A DNA stretch of 64,000 nucleotides from Acidimicrobiales bacterium. Its GTDB lineage: Bacteria > Actinomycetota > Acidimicrobiia > Acidimicrobiales > Aldehydirespiratoraceae. The DNA lies in the NCBI GenBank assembly GCA_041394245.1, contig JAWKIR010000002.1:2046001-2110000 (forward strand), written 5' to 3'. Below, piece by piece: positions 48,831 to 57,244 of this stretch. The position numbers were made by a program, and so were the translations under genes. Positions within the stretch are counted from its first letter, which is position 1. Each line of letters starts with the position of its first letter. Below the pieces are notes generated by a model. That model ran no database searches. It was not told where the DNA came from and was given only the letters and a program-made list of their open reading frames with translations.

Positions 48831-51401
48831 ATGAGCCCCACCATCACCCACGCACCGAATCTCGCCGCGCTACGCGCCGACGTGTCGTCAGCGGCGCGGA
48901 TCATCGCGCCGATCTGGCCGTTGACCTCCTTCGTGGCGGTCAACCCGCTCGGCGGCTTCGAACACCTCCCCTTCCACGATGCCTGCACCGAGGCCGGCCG
49001 TCGTTTCGGCGCCCGCACCCACCGATCGCTCCAGAGTTCCCGCACCGCGTTCTCTCGCGGGGACGTGACCGAGAACGACCTGCGCGCCGCGATCCTCGAG
49101 GTCGACCCCCTGCTGGCGCACGAACCCCCGGTGATGATCTCGGGGCGCGCCACCGATCCACTCGACCTGCTGGTCCACGATCTCGTCGCCGGACCGGTCG
49201 CCCTCGCGGTCGACGCGGATGCCCGACTCCATCCCCGTCAACACGACGTGGCGGCATACGTCGCCCAGTGGTGCATCGCGTACGCCGACGAATCGGCCGC
49301 CGCATTCGCGATGCCCGAACGCGAGCGCGGCCTGTTCGCCGCGTGGCATCAGCTGTGCGGTGGCGACCGACGGCTCCGCTCACTCGTGGGCGGACCGGCG
49401 CAGGAATGGATCCTCGGCCTACCCGACGATCCGTCCTCGGCCCTCCTCGCGGCGCTGTGGGTGCTCGATCCCGAGGACCACAACCGAACCGAGATCCTGC
49501 GCACCCTCGCGACGCGACTTCCGGGTTGGACGGGCTACGCCCGCTGGTGCGACGAGTGGGCACCCGCCAACCACCGGGGTCCCAAGCTGCGGGTACTCGA
49601 CGTGATCGCACTCCTCGCCGTCATCGAAGCGTCGTTCGGTCTCCCGCTCACCGTCTCCCCGGCGCCGTCGATCGACACCGGTGCACTCCCGCGCCGGGTC
49701 GCCTCGGTCATGGCCCACTTCGGCCACAGGCCCCATGGGGACGACGACACCGGGGACGACGACACCGGCGACGAAGGCATCGCAGACGTCACCCGCCTGC
49801 TCGCGCGGGTGCCCGAATCGACCCGGGCCGCGATCTGGCTCGTCGCCCACGAGCGCGCCTTCCGCAACGAACTGTTGACGAAGCTCGCCGACGCGGACCC
49901 CGTGCCGAAGTCGACGTCACCGGTGGCGCACTTCGTCGCCTGCATCGACGTCCGGTCCGAGGTGCTGCGCCGGCATCTGGAAGCCCAGGGCGACTACGAC
50001 ACCTACGGTTTCGCAGGCTTCTTCGGAGTGCCGATCTCATGGCGGCCGATGGGCTCCGGCACCGTCGAGGCGCGGTGCCCCGTGCTCGTCAATCCCCGCT
50101 TCGAGGTGACCGAGCTGGTGGTCGACGGCGGGACCGCACCGGAGATCGCCCGCGGCCGATTGGCCCATGCCGGTCACGACGCCTACCACGATGCCAAGGC
50201 CGGCCTCGGATCGCCGTTCGCACTCGCCGAGTCGGCCGGCTGGCTGCTCGGTCCACGCGCTGCGTTCAAGACGCTGCTGCCCGGACGCCGGGGCCGTCGA
50301 CGCGAGGCCACTGCGACCTTCGCCTCGGTCGACCCCGCCGTCAACCCCGCCTCGGGGCTTCCGCTGGAGGACCGCACGCTCTTCGCCGAGGCGATCCTGA
50401 CCACCATCGGGTTGACGCCGAGCGCCCCCTTGATCGTCCTCTGCGGTCACAGCGCCAGGACGGTCAACAACCCGCACGCCTCCTCGCTCGACTGCGGCGC
50501 ATGCGGCGGCGCACCCGGCGGTGCCAACGCCCGGGTCGCGGCCGCGATCCTCAACGACGCCGAGGTCCGCAGCCGTCTGGCCGATCGGGGCATTCACCTC
50601 TCCCCCGACACCTGGGTGGTGGCCGCCGAGCACGAGACGACCTCCGACGTCGTGTCGATCCTCGATCCCCACCTCGTCCCTGCGGCGTTCGCCGAGCCGC
50701 TCGCCGCGCTCGAACGCGATCTCGCGACCGCCGGCGCCGCCGCGAGCGCCGAGCGGGCCCACCGTCTTCCGGGCGATCCTCGTCGGGTGCGCGAGCGCGG
50801 CCGCGACTGGGCCCAGGTTCGACCGGAATGGGGACTGGCGGGCAACGCCGCCTTCATCGCCGCACCCCGGTCGGTCACCGCGGGAGTCGATCTCGGGAGT
50901 CGTTCCTTCCTCCACAGCTACGACGCCGCGACGGATCCCGACGGGGTGGCACTGGAGACGATCCTCACCGCTCCGCTGGTCGTCGCCCAATGGATCTCGT
51001 GCCAGTACTACTTCTCGACCGTCGACCCCGACATCTTCGGTGCCGGCGACAAGATGCTCCACAACCCGATCGGCGGCGTCGGTGTCGTACTGGGCGACGG
51101 CGGCGACCTCGCGGTCGGTCTCCCGAGCCAGTCCGTGTCGCTCGGCGACCGGATGGTCCACGAACCATTGCGTCTCCTCGCGCTCATCCAGGCACCGCCC
51201 GAGATGATCGACCGGATCGTGGCTCGCAACCCCGGTCTCCGGGATCTCGTCGAGAACGAGTGGATCCACATCGCCGCCCGGAGCGGCGCCGACGAGCCGT
51301 GGACCCTCCGCAGCCCGGCGGGCCCGTGGACCGTGTGGCAGCCTTCCGACACACCCGACGCCGGCCCGTCCACCCCCACAACCAATGGAACGAGTGCATG
51401 A
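48831..51401 (+). CDS. dabA: Dissolved inorganic carbon transporter subunit DabA (DUF2309)
   Basis: The 856-residue protein resembles a beta-carbonic anhydrase active site built into a larger membrane-associated protein. As known from Halothiobacillus, DabA uses two cysteines, an Asp and a His. Here the equivalents are C371 and D373 (CIDVRSE), H540 (CGHSART) and C555 (LDCGACGG), with matching spacing. The N-terminus IAPIWPLTSFVAVNPLGGFEHLPF is the family hallmark. AGGAG precedes ATG 48831 by ten bases. It is thought to hydrate CO2 to bicarbonate in one direction, driven through DabB. Confidence 0.94.
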   Translation: MSPTITHAPNLAALRADVSSAARIIAPIWPLTSFVAVNPLGGFEHLPFHDACTEAGRRFGARTHRSLQSSRTAFSRGDVTENDLRAAILEVDPLLAHEPPVMISGRATDPLDLLVHDLVAGPVALAVDADARLHPRQHDVAAYVAQWCIAYADESAAAFAMPERERGLFAAWHQLCGGDRRLRSLVGGPAQEWILGLPDDPSSALLAALWVLDPEDHNRTEILRTLATRLPGWTGYARWCDEWAPANHRGPKLRVLDVIALLAVIEASFGLPLTVSPAPSIDTGALPRRVASVMAHFGHRPHGDDDTGDDDTGDEGIADVTRLLARVPESTRAAIWLVAHERAFRNELLTKLADADPVPKSTSPVAHFVACIDVRSEVLRRHLEAQGDYDTYGFAGFFGVPISWRPMGSGTVEARCPVLVNPRFEVTELVVDGGTAPEIARGRLAHAGHDAYHDAKAGLGSPFALAESAGWLLGPRAAFKTLLPGRRGRRREATATFASVDPAVNPASGLPLEDRTLFAEAILTTIGLTPSAPLIVLCGHSARTVNNPHASSLDCGACGGAPGGANARVAAAILNDAEVRSRLADRGIHLSPDTWVVAAEHETTSDVVSILDPHLVPAAFAEPLAALERDLATAGAAASAERAHRLPGDPRRVRERGRDWAQVRPEWGLAGNAAFIAAPRSVTAGVDLGSRSFLHSYDAATDPDGVALETILTAPLVVAQWISCQYYFSTVDPDIFGAGDKMLHNPIGGVGVVLGDGGDLAVGLPSQSVSLGDRMVHEPLRLLALIQAPPEMIDRIVARNPGLRDLVENEWIHIAARSGADEPWTLRSPAGPWTVWQPSDTPDAGPSTPTTNGTSA
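49740..49769. repeat. Two 15-bp tandem units inside dabA
   Basis: GACGACGACACCGGG and GACGACGACACCGGC encode DDDTGDDDTG at residues 304-313, in a loop ahead of the active-site cysteine. They differ in one base. Confidence 0.85.
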
Positions 51402-51724
51402 CCGAATTCGCCGATCTCACCAAGATGGCCAAGATCGAGGTCGTCATCGACGGCGCCGACGAGGCCACCGTCCGGGACCTCATGCTCGGGGCCGGCGCCT
51501 CGGGCTACACCGCCGTCACCGGCGTGTCCGGTTTCGGCCATCGCGGCGCACACCAGGGACGACTGCTGTTCAATGACAAGGCGAGCCTGTCGATGCTGAT
51601 CTCGGTGGTCCCCCTCGATCGCGCCGACACGCTCGTCGCGGGGATACGCCAACTCCTCGAACACCAGCACGGCGTCCTCTTCGTGACCGAGACCTACGTC
51701 AGCCGACCCGGCTACTTCACCTGA
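51398..51724 (+). CDS. PII-like signalling protein of the dab operon
   Basis: The 108-residue protein has the PII ferredoxin-like pattern: MAKIEVVIDGADEATVRDLMLGAGASGYTAVTGVSGFGHRG, then the T-loop region and LSMLISVVPLDRADTLVAGIRQLLEHQHGVLFVTETYV. The T-loop lacks the uridylylated tyrosine motif of GlnB. PII-like proteins such as SbtB and CPII bind nucleotides or bicarbonate and gate carbon transporters. Its ATG overlaps the dabA stop (ATGA), so it is made in step with DabA and probably adjusts the pump to energy or carbon status. Confidence 0.82.
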   Translation: MTEFADLTKMAKIEVVIDGADEATVRDLMLGAGASGYTAVTGVSGFGHRGAHQGRLLFNDKASLSMLISVVPLDRADTLVAGIRQLLEHQHGVLFVTETYVSRPGYFT

Positions 51725-51752
51725 TCTCCACCGGCGTGGTAGGACCTCCGTC

Positions 51753-52973
51753 ATGAGTGGAGTCATGGACGGAATCCGGATCCTCGAGGTCGCGGATCAC
51801 ACCTTCGTACCCGCCGCGTCGGCGATCCTCGCCGATTGGGGCGCCGACGTGATCAAGATCGAGCACGCCGTCCGCGGCGACGCGGCGCGTGGCCTCGGGC
51901 AGAGCGGCGCCGTCGACCTCAGCGGCGCGGTCCACGCGATCATGGAACACGCGAACCGCGGCAAGCGCAGCCTCGGTCTCGACCTCCAGAACGACGACGG
52001 GCTCGCCGTACTGCATCGGCTCATCGCGATCAGCGACGTCTTCCTCGTCAACAAGCCGCCGGCGGTGCGCGAGAAACTGCGCATCACCGAAGCCGAGGTG
52101 CGGGCCCACAATCCGTCGATCGTCTACGCCGCCGGCACGGCATGGGGACCGAAGGGTCCCGAGGGCAATCGCGGCGGCTACGACATGACCTCGTTCTGGT
52201 GCCGATCGGGTGCCGCGATGGGCGCGTGGTTCGTCGACGACGAACGCATGCCGAGCCAGCCCGGCCCGGCCTTCGGCGACTCGATGGGCGCGATGACCAT
52301 CGCCGGCGGCATCAGTGCCGCCCTGTTGAAGCGGGAACGGACCGGCGAGCCGCAGTCGCTCGAGGTGTCGCTGCTGGCAACCGGGATGTGGGCGATGGCC
52401 TCGGGCATCGCGATGAGCCACGTCAACGGATCGGCATGGCGCCCGTTCGACATGGGCGGCATCGTGTTCAACCCGTTGCTGGGCACCTTCCCCACGGCCG
52501 ACGGCCGGATGATCAACATCACCTGCCTGCAGCCGCTCAAGTACTGGCAGGAGTTCTGCCGGGTGATCGGCCGCGACGAACTCATCGACGACGAACGGTT
52601 CGCGACCCACGAGACGCTCACGGCCAACGCGACCGAGGCCAAGGCGGTCGTCGACGAGTTCATCGCGACACGCACGCTCGAGGAGGTCCGTCGGGACCTC
52701 GCCGACTTCGACGGCCAGTGGACACCGGTGCTCGATTCGCTCGAGATCATCGACGACCCGCAGTCGATCGCGAACGACTACGTCCAGGACCTCGAGAACG
52801 AGGCCGGAGTGCCCTTCAAGCTGGTGACCACGCCGGTGCAGTTCAATGGCGCGCCGAGCCCGGTCGGGCGGGCTCCGGGATTCAACGAGCACGGCGACGA
52901 GATCCTGACCGGCGACCTCGGTCTCGACATGGAGGAGATCATCGACCTCAAGGTGAAGGGCGCGGTGACCTAG
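51753..52973 (+). CDS. CaiB/BaiF-type CoA-transferase (class III)
   Basis: Moves CoA between carboxylic acids without ATP. The 406-residue protein starts GIRILEVADHTFVPAASAILADWGADVIKIE, and the catalytic aspartate is D176 in QPGPAFGDSMGAMTIAGG. The C-terminal domain is complete and RAPGFNEHGDEIL is the usual ending. It stands alone between the dab operon and the nitronate monooxygenase-like gene; TAGGAC seven bases before ATG 51753 is a weak -10. Substrate unknown. Confidence 0.9.
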   Translation: MSGVMDGIRILEVADHTFVPAASAILADWGADVIKIEHAVRGDAARGLGQSGAVDLSGAVHAIMEHANRGKRSLGLDLQNDDGLAVLHRLIAISDVFLVNKPPAVREKLRITEAEVRAHNPSIVYAAGTAWGPKGPEGNRGGYDMTSFWCRSGAAMGAWFVDDERMPSQPGPAFGDSMGAMTIAGGISAALLKRERTGEPQSLEVSLLATGMWAMASGIAMSHVNGSAWRPFDMGGIVFNPLLGTFPTADGRMINITCLQPLKYWQEFCRVIGRDELIDDERFATHETLTANATEAKAVVDEFIATRTLEEVRRDLADFDGQWTPVLDSLEIIDDPQSIANDYVQDLENEAGVPFKLVTTPVQFNGAPSPVGRAPGFNEHGDEILTGDLGLDMEEIIDLKVKGAVT

Positions 52974-53026
52974 CCGCAGTGATCCGAGCCTCGGTATTCC
53001 GGGGAGCCGTGTGCTAGGCAGACTCC

Positions 53027-54154
53027 ATGCGCACCCCGATCTGTGACCAACTCGGGATCGAGTTCCCGATCTTCGCTTTCTCCCACTGTCGCGATGTCGT
53101 GGCGGCCGTCACCAACGCCGGCGGTTACGGCGTGCTCGGTGCACTCGCCTACGAGCCCGAGCGGCTCGAGATCGAGCTCGACTGGATCGACGACCATGTG
53201 GGCGGCAAGCCCTACGGGGTCGACTTCGCGATGCCGGCCAAGTACGAGGGTCAGGGCGGCGGCGAGACCGCCACGCCCGAATACCTGGCCTCGCTCATCC
53301 CCGAGGAGCACCGCAAGTTCGCCGATCGGATCATGGCCGAGGCCGGCATCCCGCCGTTGCCCGACGACACCGACCGCGTGCCGAAGGCGGCCGGACTCAA
53401 CGTCGACGCGGAGGGTCCGGGCCAGGTGGAGGTCACGCTCAGCCACGACAACGTCAACATGGTCGTCAATGCGCTCGGCCCGCCGCCGAAGTACGTGGTC
53501 GACCAGTGCCACGAACGGGGCATCCTCGTCGGCGGACTCGTCGGTTCACGACAGCACGCCGAGCGTCAGCTCGCCATCGGCACCGACGTGATCATCGCCC
53601 AGGGCACCGAGGCCGGCGGCCACTGCGGTGAGATCTCGACGATGGTCCTCATTCCCCAGGTCGTCGACGCGGTGGGCCCCGACGTACCCGTGCTCGCCGC
53701 GGGCGGGATCCAGGACGGACGCCAGATGGCGGCCGCCATGGCCCTGGGTGCCCAAGGCGCCTGGACCGGGTCGATGTGGCTCCTGGCGGCCGAGGCCGAC
53801 ATGTCGCCCGAAGTCACGGACAACCTGCTCGCCGCCACCTCCACCGACTTCATCCGCTCCCGGGCGATGACCGGGAAGCCGGCCCGTCAGTTCCGCTCGG
53901 CCTGGGTCAACGCGTGGGAACGCGACGACGCACCCGCCACCCTCCCCATGCCGATCCAGGGTCTGCTCTTCGGCGAGTACGCCGCCCGTTGGGGACGGGT
54001 CCACTCCAAGCCGTTCGCCGGCCACCCCGCCGGCCAGATCATCGGAAGCATCGAGAAGGTCCGTCCGGCCAGGGACATGGTGCTCGACATGGTCAACGGC
54101 TGGCTCGAGACCGCAGAGATGTTCGCTGCGCACCTCGAGGCCGCCAAGGAGTAG
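53027..54154 (+). CDS. Nitronate monooxygenase-like flavoprotein
   Basis: A 375-residue FMN-dependent TIM-barrel protein of the 2-nitropropane dioxygenase family. It begins RTPICDQLGIEFPIFAFSH and contains AQGTEAGGHCGEIS with H199 and the FMN loop LAAGGIQDGRQMAAAMALGAQG. Family members oxidise nitronates or act as reductases in lipid breakdown; the mycobacterial IpdC steroid enzyme belongs here. The active-site His is present. TAGGCA six bases before ATG 53027 approximates the leaderless pattern. Confidence 0.86.
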   Translation: MRTPICDQLGIEFPIFAFSHCRDVVAAVTNAGGYGVLGALAYEPERLEIELDWIDDHVGGKPYGVDFAMPAKYEGQGGGETATPEYLASLIPEEHRKFADRIMAEAGIPPLPDDTDRVPKAAGLNVDAEGPGQVEVTLSHDNVNMVVNALGPPPKYVVDQCHERGILVGGLVGSRQHAERQLAIGTDVIIAQGTEAGGHCGEISTMVLIPQVVDAVGPDVPVLAAGGIQDGRQMAAAMALGAQGAWTGSMWLLAAEADMSPEVTDNLLAATSTDFIRSRAMTGKPARQFRSAWVNAWERDDAPATLPMPIQGLLFGEYAARWGRVHSKPFAGHPAGQIIGSIEKVRPARDMVLDMVNGWLETAEMFAAHLEAAKE

Positions 54155-54177
54155 TCGTCAGGGCCGGCGTCGACCGG

Positions 54178-55038
54178 TCAGGCGAACCCGAGGATCCGTG
54201 CCGCGTTCGCGCGCAGGAACGGCTCCCACACGTGATCGCGAAACGGCACGTCGTCCATCTCCGAGAAGATGCGGTCGAGTTCGAGCGCGTACGGGTGGTA
54301 GCCCCCGTAGAGGATCTTCTCGGTGCCCCGCGTGTTCGCGTAGTCGACGATCGCCGCCGGGTAGTGCTTCGGTGCAAACGCCGAGGTCGAGTAGTGCAGG
54401 CCCGGCCACTTGAGCATGAGCTTCACTGCGAGGTCGGTCCAGGGCTCGGCACCGTGTCGCATGACGAGGACCAGCTCCGGAAAGTCGTACATGACCCGGT
54501 CGAGCGCCTCGACGTGCTGGCTGTCCATCGGAACCCTCGGCCCCGGAACGCCGACGGTCACGAAGACGGGAAGGCCGAGCTCGACGCACGTCGCATAGAT
54601 CGGATACCAGGCGGCGCCGTCGAGACGCTGCGGGGGTGCCGCGCCGGCGGGGAACGCGCCGACCGCCCGGATGCCGTAGCGCTCGTGATCGTGGCGGATC
54701 CGACGCACCGCGACCATGACGTCGTTCGGATCGACCTGTGTCGCGAGCGCGAAGCGCGACGGGTGAGCGATGGCCGCCGGGACCGCGGCGGGATGGCCGA
54801 GAGTGACCAGGCCGACGGCGACGCCGTTGGCGTCCATCGCGGCGAGCGTGTCGGCGATGACCGCGGTGTCGTCATCGTCGATGCCCGCGAGGGCGGGGAT
54901 GTCGCGATACATGTAGTCGGCCGGATGCCGGTCACCGCGCTGCGAGGGACGGACGTTCGCCGGGTTGCGGTCGACGTCGGCTGCGGCCCGGAACCCGATC
55001 AACGTGTCGATCGCTCCGATGTCGGAGGGTCGTGCCAT
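54178..55038 (-). CDS. Amidohydrolase-family protein (type 2), small form
   Basis: A 286-residue TIM-barrel protein of the Amidohydro_2 group. IDTLIGFRA occupies the position of the first metal motif but lacks D-x-H-x-H. VFVTVGVPGPR, LVLVMRHGAEPWTDL and EKILYGGYHPYALEL stand where the later metal ligands would be. Loss of several ligands suggests either a non-metal role or a variant. It is the last gene of a five-gene leftward operon. ATG 55038 has GGCGGG seven bases upstream; TTG 55044 is an alternative. Confidence 0.78.
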   Translation of the reverse strand: MARPSDIGAIDTLIGFRAAADVDRNPANVRPSQRGDRHPADYMYRDIPALAGIDDDDTAVIADTLAAMDANGVAVGLVTLGHPAAVPAAIAHPSRFALATQVDPNDVMVAVRRIRHDHERYGIRAVGAFPAGAAPPQRLDGAAWYPIYATCVELGLPVFVTVGVPGPRVPMDSQHVEALDRVMYDFPELVLVMRHGAEPWTDLAVKLMLKWPGLHYSTSAFAPKHYPAAIVDYANTRGTEKILYGGYHPYALELDRIFSEMDDVPFRDHVWEPFLRANAARILGFA

Positions 55039-55053
55039 CGACAACCCGCCGGC

Positions 55054-55881
55054 TCAGCCGGCGACGCGGGCGAGGTGGGACTCGATGGCGGCACGCCACT
55101 CGGCTTGATGCGTGAGCTGGGGCGAGTGGTAGGCGCCGTCGATGATGACGGCGATGCCGTCGACCACACCGGCGGCGAGATCGGGCGCATGGTCGACGTA
55201 GGGATGGTCGTGCTCGCCGGCGATCACGGTCACCGGGACGTCGATGTCGCCGAGCAGATGGTCGACCGGTTGCAGGTGGTCACCGAACAGGGCCGTGCCG
55301 AGTGCCCGGCACGCCATCGGATCGAACGCCGCGCTCATCTGCGCCTTGCGGTCCTGCCACTCGGTGGGTGTCGCCGCGTCGATGAGCGGGTCCTCCGCCG
55401 TCTCGGGGCCTCGGCCCATCGGCGTGTCGACGGTGATCGACGAGAAATAGCCGCTGATGGCCTCGGCCAGTTCCGGGTCGTCGAGACCGAAGCGCCACGC
55501 GGTCGTGTCCATCAGGATCAACGAGTGCAGGAGGTCCCGGCGGGCGAGAGCGAGTCGCAGGGCGACCCGACCTCCCATCGAGTGACCGAGCAGGTCGACG
55601 GGTCCGTCGACCGTGTGCGCCAGCCAGTCGATGACGTCGTCGACGATGTGATCGACCGTGTAGGTCGCCTCGTCGAACGAGTTCGTCGAACGGCCGTGGC
55701 CTCGATGATCGATTGCCAGGACGCGCCGGTTCTCGGCCAATGCCGGGATGTGGAGGGCGAAATCATGAGCCGATCCGGAGAACCCGTGGATCAGCACCAG
55801 GGGCGGCCCGTCGCCACTGCCCCATTCGTCCCACGCAAGGGTGAAGCCCTCGACATCGAAGGTCTTCGTCAGCTCCGGCAT
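55054..55881 (-). CDS. Alpha/beta hydrolase
   Basis: The 275-residue hydrolase has the full catalytic set: oxyanion LIHGFSGSAHDF, nucleophile elbow LLGHSMGGRVAL, acid in VIAGEHDHPYV, and histidine in GAYHSPQL. HRGHGRS is the second strand-turn motif. It is typical of C-C bond hydrolases and esterases in ring-degradation operons. Its start ATG 55881 follows the oxidoreductase stop by 19 bases. Confidence 0.87.
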   Translation of the reverse strand: MPELTKTFDVEGFTLAWDEWGSGDGPPLVLIHGFSGSAHDFALHIPALAENRRVLAIDHRGHGRSTNSFDEATYTVDHIVDDVIDWLAHTVDGPVDLLGHSMGGRVALRLALARRDLLHSLILMDTTAWRFGLDDPELAEAISGYFSSITVDTPMGRGPETAEDPLIDAATPTEWQDRKAQMSAAFDPMACRALGTALFGDHLQPVDHLLGDIDVPVTVIAGEHDHPYVDHAPDLAAGVVDGIAVIIDGAYHSPQLTHQAEWRAAIESHLARVAG

Positions 55882-55900
55882 GGTCGCCACTTCAGCGCAC

Positions 55901-56848
55901 TCATCCCTCGTTGACAAGCGGCACGACCTGCTCCGCGAACGCGTCGATCTGGTCGAGGTACTCGGGCAGGTCGCGGGCCCGGAACTTCAGGTGGATGGTG
56001 TTGGCACCGACCTCGCGGGCCGAGCGGATGTCGTCGGCCAACGGTTCGATGCCGCCCGACAGCGCCATGACACCCTCGGGTACGTCGCCCAGGAGGTAGG
56101 TCCACGGCGGCATGTAGCCGATGTCGAAGCCGGCCTCGGCCCGCCCGGCGGATGCGGCGGCTCCGTGGATCGTCTCGACGATCTCGCCGTACTGGTCCTT
56201 GCCGTTGCCCATCGGGATGTAGCCGTCACCGATCCGTCCCGTTCGTCGCCACGCGGCCGCGCCGCTGCCACCGATCCAGATCGGCAGCTCGTCGGCGGGC
56301 TGCGGGGCGACTCCCACGTCGGCATAGGAGTAGTACTCGCCGTCGTGGCTGACATAGGTGTCGGCGAACGCGCCACGCACCGCGTCGAGCGTCTCGTCGA
56401 GGCGCTTCCCGCGGGTCGCGAAATCGACCCCGAGCGCCTCGAACTCCGCTTCCACGTGGCCGGCACCGACGCCGAGGATGGCCCGGCCACCCGAGAGGTG
56501 GTCGAGGGTACCGAACGACTTCGCCGTCTGGAGCGGATGCCGATACGCGGCGATCCACACGACGGACAGCAATCGCACATCCGTCGTGTGCGCCGCGAGG
56601 AATCCGAGGGTCGCGATCGTGTCGTACCACGTGGTGGTCATGCGGGCTGCGTACTCGTTGTCGGGAATGGCGACGTGATCGCACACCCCGACGAAGTCGT
56701 AGCCGCGTTCGTCGCAGCGTTGCGCGATCGCGACGAGATCGTCGACCGTGGCGGCGTCCTCCCAGGGATCGACGAGCGTCCGGGTGAGGGTCTGGATGGG
56801 AAGCTGGATCCCGTAGGACCAGCCGTTGCCGTTGTTGATCGCGCTCAC
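55901..56848 (-). CDS. LLM-class F420-dependent oxidoreductase
   Basis: The 315-residue protein has the bacterial luciferase-like TIM barrel: GYDFVGVCDHVAIP after the second strand, HPLQTAKSFGTLDHLSGGRAILGVGAGHVEAEFEALGVDF as the signature, and LPIWIGGSG later. In actinobacteria this branch usually uses coenzyme F420; FMN is possible. GTG 56848 overlaps the previous stop (GTGA). Part of the five-gene unit. Confidence 0.9.
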   Translation of the reverse strand: MSAINNGNGWSYGIQLPIQTLTRTLVDPWEDAATVDDLVAIAQRCDERGYDFVGVCDHVAIPDNEYAARMTTTWYDTIATLGFLAAHTTDVRLLSVVWIAAYRHPLQTAKSFGTLDHLSGGRAILGVGAGHVEAEFEALGVDFATRGKRLDETLDAVRGAFADTYVSHDGEYYSYADVGVAPQPADELPIWIGGSGAAAWRRTGRIGDGYIPMGNGKDQYGEIVETIHGAAASAGRAEAGFDIGYMPPWTYLLGDVPEGVMALSGGIEPLADDIRSAREVGANTIHLKFRARDLPEYLDQIDAFAEQVVPLVNEG

Positions 56849-57243
56849 TCGTCTCCCTCCGCGAGAGTCTTCTTGTACTCGGCGATCGCTTCTTCGGTGA
56901 CACCGACGAACTCCGCCGCTCGCGGGTAGCCGACGTAGGGCGTCACCTGGATCAGTGCTTCACGCACCTCGTGCTCGTCGAAGTCGCCGCGCTTGAGGCC
57001 GGCGAGGCACTGGATCTTCCAGGTGGCCGTGCCGCCGATCGCGGCGATCGCCCCCATGATGATCAGCCGCCGGTCGCGCACGTCGAGTGCCTCACGGGTC
57101 CACACCGCCCCGAAGAGGTCTTCGGTCATGATGTCGGCGAAGTCCATGAAGCCGTGGGGCACGACGGGCACGACGTCCTGGTAGACGTCGGCCATCTTGG
57201 CCGCCCCCCGGTTCCACTTCTCCTGATCGATCTCGTGAGCCAT
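56845..57243 (-). CDS. Carboxymuconolactone decarboxylase-like protein
   Basis: A 132-residue all-helical protein. MTEDLFGAVWTREALDVRDRRLIIMGAIAAIGGTATWKIQ, then HEVREALIQVTPYVGYPRAAEFVG, is the PcaC-like pattern (decarboxylation of 4-carboxymuconolactone). The AhpD redox pair C-x-x-C is absent, favouring the decarboxylase-like branch. In an operon with an F420 enzyme, dehydrogenase and hydrolase it may act in ring-fragment breakdown. Confidence 0.87.
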   Translation of the reverse strand: MAHEIDQEKWNRGAAKMADVYQDVVPVVPHGFMDFADIMTEDLFGAVWTREALDVRDRRLIIMGAIAAIGGTATWKIQCLAGLKRGDFDEHEVREALIQVTPYVGYPRAAEFVGVTEEAIAEYKKTLAEGDE

Positions 57244-57244
57244 G

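Noticed and set aside
47144..51397. Long plus-strand frame through dabB and dabA
   Set aside because: Only its last 108 codons (51398-51724) encode a recognisable protein; the rest is an Arg/Pro-rich shadow of DabB and DabA.
46232..51724. Evidence for carbon-fixing autotrophy
   Set aside because: The inorganic-carbon genes alone do not show it. No RuBisCO, phosphoribulokinase or carboxysome gene is present, and heterotrophs also use Dab pumps.
53027..54154. Assignment as the steroid enzyme IpdC
   Set aside because: The family fits, but IpdAB and other ring-degradation partners are not adjacent, so only the family name is given.
54154..54180. Hairpin between the nitronate monooxygenase-like gene and the amidohydrolase gene
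   Set aside because: The CCGG...CCGG pairing is too short to support a terminator call.
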